The notes under the pieces: model-generated
Databases searched by the model: none
Seen by the model: only the letters and a program-made list of their open reading frames with translations
What the model was told of the DNA's origin: nothing
In this document: piece after piece, positions 60,219 through 64,000 of the stretch
Layout of the letters: every line of letters begins with the position of its first letter
Numbering within the stretch: position 1 is the first letter of the stretch
From: Desulfacinum infernum DSM 9756
Lineage (GTDB): Bacteria; Desulfobacterota; Syntrophobacteria; Syntrophobacterales; DSM-9756
Direction: 5' to 3'
Length of the DNA stretch: 64,000 nt
Assembly: GCF_900129305.1 (NCBI RefSeq)
Contig: NZ_FQVB01000010.1
Location: 1-64,000, forward strand
Translations under genes and position numbers: made by a program

Positions 60219-61253
60219 GTGAAGCATTTGGCTTGGGCCGGACTGGTAACCAAGATTCTTCTGGTAATCATCTGCAGTGTGGGCGGCTATCTCATCGCCG
60301 GCCAGATCGAACGGTTCGCCGCTGTCTCCTGGGCGCCGTGGGCCGGCGTCGCCGTCGGTTTCTCCTTTGCAATCATTGCCATTTGGCTCGTTAAATTCAT
60401 CCGCCGCATTCCTCTCAAGGCCCTCATCGGAGGGACCCTGGGCCTTCTCGTGGGCCTTCTCATTGCCCAGCTCATCAGCTACGGATTTATCAGCGTGGAG
60501 AACACCACCATCCGCGTGGCCACCTATGTGGTGTTGGTCTGCATCTTCGGCTACGTGGGCATGGTGCTCGGCAGCATCAAGATCGAAGAGCTGGGTTGGC
60601 CCCATTGGGGTTGGCTCCATCGAGGCGTAACCAAGGGAGGAACCCTGAAAATCCTGGACACCAGCGTCATCATCGACGGGCGCATCGTGGACATTGTGGA
60701 GGCGGGCTTCCTGGAAGGTGTACTGGTGGTGCCGGAATTCGTCCTTCAAGAGCTCCAGCACATCGCGGACAGCACCGATTCGTCGCGCCGGGTCCGCGGC
60801 CGCCGGGGCCTGGACATGCTCAAGAAGCTCCAGGAAAGCGAACTGGCGGAAGTGCGCATCGAGCGGCAGGACTTCGACCATCTGCAGGAGGTGGATGCCA
60901 AGCTGGTGGCGCTGGCCCTGCGATTGAACGCGTCCATCGTCACCAACGACTACAACCTGTCCAAGGTGGCGGAAGTGCAAGGGATCCGGGTGCTCAACAT
61001 CAACAAGTTGGCCAACGCCCTGCGCCCCGTGGTGCTTCCGGGAGAAGTTCTAAGGCTCCACATCCTCAAGGAAGGGAAAGAGCAGGGCCAGGGGATCGCG
61101 TACCTGGAAGACGGCACCATGGTGGTGGTGGAAAACGCCGCCAGCCTCCTGGGCCAGGAGGTGGAAGCGTCGGTCACCAGCATCCTCCAGACCACGGGCG
61201 GACGCATGATCTTCACCACCCTGAAATCGTCGGAACAGGGCCGACGCCATTGA
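60219..61253 (+). CDS. Membrane PIN/TRAM domain protein, YacL-like
   Basis: The 344-residue protein has four predicted membrane helices (about 8-28, 42-60, 68-90, 100-120), then a PIN nuclease-like domain (about 143-265) with LKILDTSVIIDGRI (Asp147, Asp153) and TNDYNLSKVAEVQGI, and a TRAM domain (about 275-335) that often binds RNA. Similar YacL proteins follow carD in Firmicutes. The GTG start at 60219 is placed on top of the AAAGGGGG site, so TTG at 60228 (MAWAGL) may be the true start. The natural target is unknown. The next gene is rluD, 100 bp away. Confidence 0.9.
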   Translation: MKHLAWAGLVTKILLVIICSVGGYLIAGQIERFAAVSWAPWAGVAVGFSFAIIAIWLVKFIRRIPLKALIGGTLGLLVGLLIAQLISYGFISVENTTIRVATYVVLVCIFGYVGMVLGSIKIEELGWPHWGWLHRGVTKGGTLKILDTSVIIDGRIVDIVEAGFLEGVLVVPEFVLQELQHIADSTDSSRRVRGRRGLDMLKKLQESELAEVRIERQDFDHLQEVDAKLVALALRLNASIVTNDYNLSKVAEVQGIRVLNINKLANALRPVVLPGEVLRLHILKEGKEQGQGIAYLEDGTMVVVENAASLLGQEVEASVTSILQTTGGRMIFTTLKSSEQGRRH

Positions 61254-61330
61254 TGGGTGATGGTTGATGAGTGGTGAGTGATGGGGAATGGGGGAGAAGT
61301 GATCAGGGCCCCCGTTTTGTAAGGGGGAGT
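61254..61330 (+). repeat. Family E/F composite after the PIN/TRAM gene
   Basis: The stop codon region reads TGATGGGTGATGGTTGATGA and continues with GTGGTGAGTGATGG; then a GGGCCCCCGTTTTGTAAGGG-type hairpin (61306-61330) follows. It is the same order as behind ridA and rluD. Confidence 0.6.
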
Positions 61331-61353
61331 GGAGGAGGCAGAGGAACGGAACG

Positions 61354-62328
61354 GTGGAAGAAGAGAGGACCTATCAGGTCCAGGCGCAAGAGGCAGGACA
61401 GCGCCTGGACCTTTTTTTGGCTTCCAAGGACGCGGGGACATCCCGCAGCCAATGCAAGAAATGGATCGAGGAGGGCCGGGTTCTGCTGAACGGACGGACG
61501 GCCAAGCCCCGCCACCCGGTCCAGGCCGGCGACGAAGTCCGGGTCCGGGTGCCGGAGCCCGTAAGCCCGGAGATTACCCCCGAATTCCTACCCCTTCACA
61601 TCCTTTACGAAGACGAGCATGTCGTGGTGGTCAACAAAGCCCCGGGGGTCGTGGTTCACCCCGGAGCTGGGCATGCTTCGGGGACCCTGGTGCATGGCCT
61701 TCTCGACCACTGCGAAAGACTCGCCGCCCAGGGAAGCCCTCTCCGGCCCGGCATCGTGCATCGCCTGGACCGGGAAACGTCCGGCGTCTTGGTGGTGGCC
61801 AAATCCGACCGCGCCTATCTCCGGCTCATCGAGCAGTTCAAAGAGCACCGTGTACGGAAGACCTATCTGGCTTTTGCCCATGGGAGCCCAAGACCCGAGA
61901 AGGGGGAATTGCGCACCCTCATCGGCCGCCACCCCATCGACCGCAAAAGGATGGCCGTGGTGGATCGAAACGGCAAGGAAGCCGTGACCCAATGGCGCAC
62001 CGTCACCTCGTGGAACGACCAGGTGGCCCTCCTGGAAGTGCGCATCCTCACCGGCCGGACGCACCAGATCCGGGTCCACTGCCAACACCTGGGGCACCCC
62101 TTGCTGGGAGATCCCACCTACGGCGGGGGAAAGCGCAAGTCCCGGGCCTTGCCCCACCCCCGTATCCGAGACGCCGTGCTCCATGGGGTCCAACGGACCA
62201 TGCTCCACGCCCGCCGTCTGGAACTGGAACATCCCGTCACCGGCGCCCCCTTGGTCTGGGAAGCCCCCGAACCGGAAGACTTCCTCTCCCTGCGCACGGC
62301 ACTGGACGCCGCCGTCCGGGAACCGTGA
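61354..62328 (+). CDS. rluD: 23S rRNA pseudouridine synthase, RluD type
   Basis: The 324-residue enzyme isomerises uridines in helix 69 of 23S rRNA (if a true RluD). It has an N-terminal S4 domain (about 14-75: QRLDLFLASKDAGTSRSQCKKWIEEGRV, in parts) and the synthase domain with HRLDRETSG (catalytic Asp139), KTYLAFAHG and TGRTHQIRVHCQHLGHPLLGDPTYG (in parts). The start is GTG at 61354; no strong ribosome site other than GGAGGAGG about 20 bp upstream is seen. RluC-like specificity cannot be excluded. It is convergent with recJ. Confidence 0.93.
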   Translation: MEEERTYQVQAQEAGQRLDLFLASKDAGTSRSQCKKWIEEGRVLLNGRTAKPRHPVQAGDEVRVRVPEPVSPEITPEFLPLHILYEDEHVVVVNKAPGVVVHPGAGHASGTLVHGLLDHCERLAAQGSPLRPGIVHRLDRETSGVLVVAKSDRAYLRLIEQFKEHRVRKTYLAFAHGSPRPEKGELRTLIGRHPIDRKRMAVVDRNGKEAVTQWRTVTSWNDQVALLEVRILTGRTHQIRVHCQHLGHPLLGDPTYGGGKRKSRALPHPRIRDAVLHGVQRTMLHARRLELEHPVTGAPLVWEAPEPEDFLSLRTALDAAVREP

Positions 62329-62413
62329 TCCGTGATCCGTGATGAGTGATGAGTGATGGCTGATAGCTGATAGGCCGTCCCCCCCTTTTTCAGAAGGGGG
62401 GCGGGGGCGATTG
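62329..62413 (+). repeat. Family E/F composite between rluD and recJ
   Basis: After the rluD stop the sequence is TCCGTGATCCGTGATGAGTG and ATGAGTGATGG, then a C7-TTTTTCAG-AAGGGGGG hairpin (62379-62400) and GGGGGCGATTGC, as behind ridA. The recJ stop codon lies in the hairpin loop. Confidence 0.65.
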
Positions 62414-64000
62414 CTGGAGCGGGATGCCTTCGGGAAAGAGATCCACCACGTTGAGGCGGGGGCACCGCCGGTAGTCGTCCCATTCGATGCGAAAGACCAC
62501 ATCCGCGGGCCGCGGACCGCCCCCCGGGCCCTTGGACGCCCAGGAAGCCGCCCCGTTCCAATAGACCGCGGGAACGCCGCTTCGAACATCCCGGAGCGCC
62601 AGGTGCGCTCCCTGTTTACCAAAGGTCCGCAACCCTTCCAAAGGGACGTTTCGAGCCAGAAAGATCGGGGCCGGGTTGCCCACCCCGTAGGGTTCCAAGG
62701 TCAAAAGCGCTTCGTAAAGGTCCCGGTCCACCAGATCCGGAGCCAGTTCCAGGTCGATTCGGCCCCGCGGCACGAAAAGGTCCGGTTCCGCCTGCTGCGC
62801 CACTTCCTCGAAGCGCCGCGCAAACACTTCCACTCGGTCGGGTTCCAAGGTCACGCCCGCGGCCATCTTATGCCCGCCCCATTGAACCAGGAGATCGCTG
62901 CACAGGCTCAGGGCGTGGTGAACGTCATAGCCCGGGATGCTCCGAACCGAGCCCCTGAAGACGGGGGCGTCCGGATGGTCGGCCCCCAGAAGCACCACGG
63001 GCCCGTAAAGCAACTCCTGCTGCACCTTGGTGGCCACGATCCCCACCAGACCCGGGTTCCAGGAAGGATCGTCCAGAACCACAGTGCGCCTGCCGCTCGC
63101 CCCCTCCTGTATCCGCCCCCGAATATCGTCGAGAATCCGGGTGACATCCTTCTGGCGCCGGGCATTGAGACGCCCCAGCTCCTCCGCCAGGCGACGGGCG
63201 GCCTCCGGGTCCTCCGCCGTCAGCAGGTCGAAGGCTCGTGCCGGATCGCCCATGCGTCCCGCCGCATTGAGACGCGGCGCCATGTGGTAGGCCACCTCCC
63301 CCGCTCTCACGGGGCGTTTCTCCAAGCCCGCCGCTTTCTGCAGCTGGGCGAGGGGCATGTGGGCCGATCCGTTCAGGGCCTTCAGGCCCGCTCCCGCCAG
63401 GATGCGGTTTCCGCCGGTGAGGGGCACCATGTCGGCGATGGTCCCCACCCCCGCCAGGCTCAGGTAGCGGCCGTCCAGCGGCACATGACCGTGGGTGCCG
63501 TTGAGAGCGCGCCGAAGCCGGGTGAGGAAGAGCAGGGTCAGCCCCGCCGAACAGAACTCCTTGAACGGCGAAGGGCAATCCGGATGTTTGGGATTGACCA
63601 GGACAGTGGCCGGAGCCAGCCGGTCCAGTATCACCTCGTGGTGATCGATAACCACGACATCCATCCCCTTGCGGCGCGCAGCCGTCACCGCTTCCCGGTC
63701 CAGCGTGCCGCAGTCCAGGGCCACGAGCAAACGGCAGTCTTCCGCCGCCTCCACGGCGCGCAACGGCACCCCGTAGCCTTCAGCCCGGCGGGGAATCGCC
63801 ACCCGGCGGTTTTCGTGTCCGATATCCCGCAGGAAAAGGTCCAGTTGGGCGGCGGAGGTGATCCCGTCGCAGTCGTAATCGCCCACGATCAGGATGCCGC
63901 TTCCCCGGACGATGTGCCGGGCCGTCACGTGGGCGGCCTCCTCCATGCCCCGCAGGGGAAGATAGCGTTCCAGCAAAGCCAGATCGATGGGCGGAAAGAC
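62390..64000 (-). CDS. recJ: Single-stranded-DNA exonuclease RecJ (5' end outside window)
   Basis: At least 536 residues of the 5'-3' single-strand exonuclease are visible. The DHH domain shows GDYDCDGITSAAQL, VALDCGT and VVVIDHHE, and the DHHA1 part has GRMGDPARAFDLL and WGGHKMAAGVTL, followed by an OB-like C-terminus (GNPAPIFLARN, LALRD, RIEWDDYRRCPRLNVVD). The metal-binding Asp and His residues are all present. The reading frame is open up to position 64000, so the N-terminus is missing. The last residues (PPPPF) are encoded by the family F hairpin, a small repeat-derived extension. Confidence 0.95.
   Translation of the reverse strand, partial: VFPPIDLALLERYLPLRGMEEAAHVTARHIVRGSGILIVGDYDCDGITSAAQLDLFLRDIGHENRRVAIPRRAEGYGVPLRAVEAAEDCRLLVALDCGTLDREAVTAARRKGMDVVVIDHHEVILDRLAPATVLVNPKHPDCPSPFKEFCSAGLTLLFLTRLRRALNGTHGHVPLDGRYLSLAGVGTIADMVPLTGGNRILAGAGLKALNGSAHMPLAQLQKAAGLEKRPVRAGEVAYHMAPRLNAAGRMGDPARAFDLLTAEDPEAARRLAEELGRLNARRQKDVTRILDDIRGRIQEGASGRRTVVLDDPSWNPGLVGIVATKVQQELLYGPVVLLGADHPDAPVFRGSVRSIPGYDVHHALSLCSDLLVQWGGHKMAAGVTLEPDRVEVFARRFEEVAQQAEPDLFVPRGRIDLELAPDLVDRDLYEALLTLEPYGVGNPAPIFLARNVPLEGLRTFGKQGAHLALRDVRSGVPAVYWNGAASWASKGPGGGPRPADVVFRIEWDDYRRCPRLNVVDLFPEGIPLQQSPPPPF

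Overview
The window is a GC-rich (about 60-65 %) bacterial chromosome segment. Several genes fit a Desulfobacterota (former Deltaproteobacteria) lineage, perhaps Syntrophobacteria-like: a tungsten aldehyde oxidoreductase, a TRAP transporter, a membrane pyrophosphatase, a CarD-type regulator and the cluster ispE-tRNA-Gln-prs-rplY-pth. This placement is inference from gene content only; there is no rRNA or other strong phylogenetic marker.

Layout. 1-99: 5' end of a group II intron (minus strand) directly behind a perfect DNA palindrome. 227-10940 (minus): an eleven-gene catabolic operon, gntR-rraA-ldh2-aor-sdr-cupin-creatininase-adh-dctP-dctQ-dctM, apparently autoregulated, for uptake and oxidation of an unidentified hydroxy or sugar acid. 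11289-15285 (plus): a RecQ helicase with an extra C-terminal domain, in an operon with two different DUF488 proteins. 15471-18347: a hybrid sensor kinase. 18384-19187 (minus): a nitrilase-family amidase. 19446-23703: a UgpBAEC-like sugar ABC transporter. 23713-23955: a truncated small-protein/nucleotidyltransferase pair.

24438-35653: a predicted defence island. It holds a SNF2-type helicase with a C-terminal DUF3883 nuclease-like domain, an AT-rich TIR-like protein, a DUF1156 DNA methyltransferase, a DUF499 ATPase and, after a gap, a NYN-domain RNase-like protein. The TIR gene lies inside the operon with a 2-nt gap on one side and a 1-nt gap on the other, and its base composition is foreign. 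This is the best candidate for a little-described system. A tRNA-Thr(CGU) lies on its right.

36604-45199: ridA, a three-gene glycosyltransferase operon, a metallophosphoesterase, a Ser/Thr kinase and a YihY-type membrane protein. 45686-64000: mostly housekeeping genes: proB, proA, nadD, rsfS, a BepA-like M48 protease, serA, a DUF1844 gene, ispE, tRNA-Gln(UUG), a divergent prs, rplY, pth, hppA, carD, a PIN/TRAM protein, rluD and recJ (cut by the window edge).

Across the window there are many dispersed repeats. Family A is a 150-160 bp MITE-like unit with two GC-rich hairpins and imperfect terminal inverted repeats; single hairpins are also scattered. Family B is a perfect palindrome built on GGGGCGAATGATC. 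Family C is a 213-218 bp unit with GGAGCNTGTCCGA-type terminal inverted repeats. Family D is a GGGGCGGTTC hairpin. Family E/F is a TGATGAG-like tract followed by a C6/G6 hairpin. These repeats fill nearly all long intergenic gaps. They also reach into genes: one hairpin is read in frame inside the DUF1156 methyltransferase, one MITE supplies the end of the kinase gene, and family C edges coincide with three TAG stop codons.
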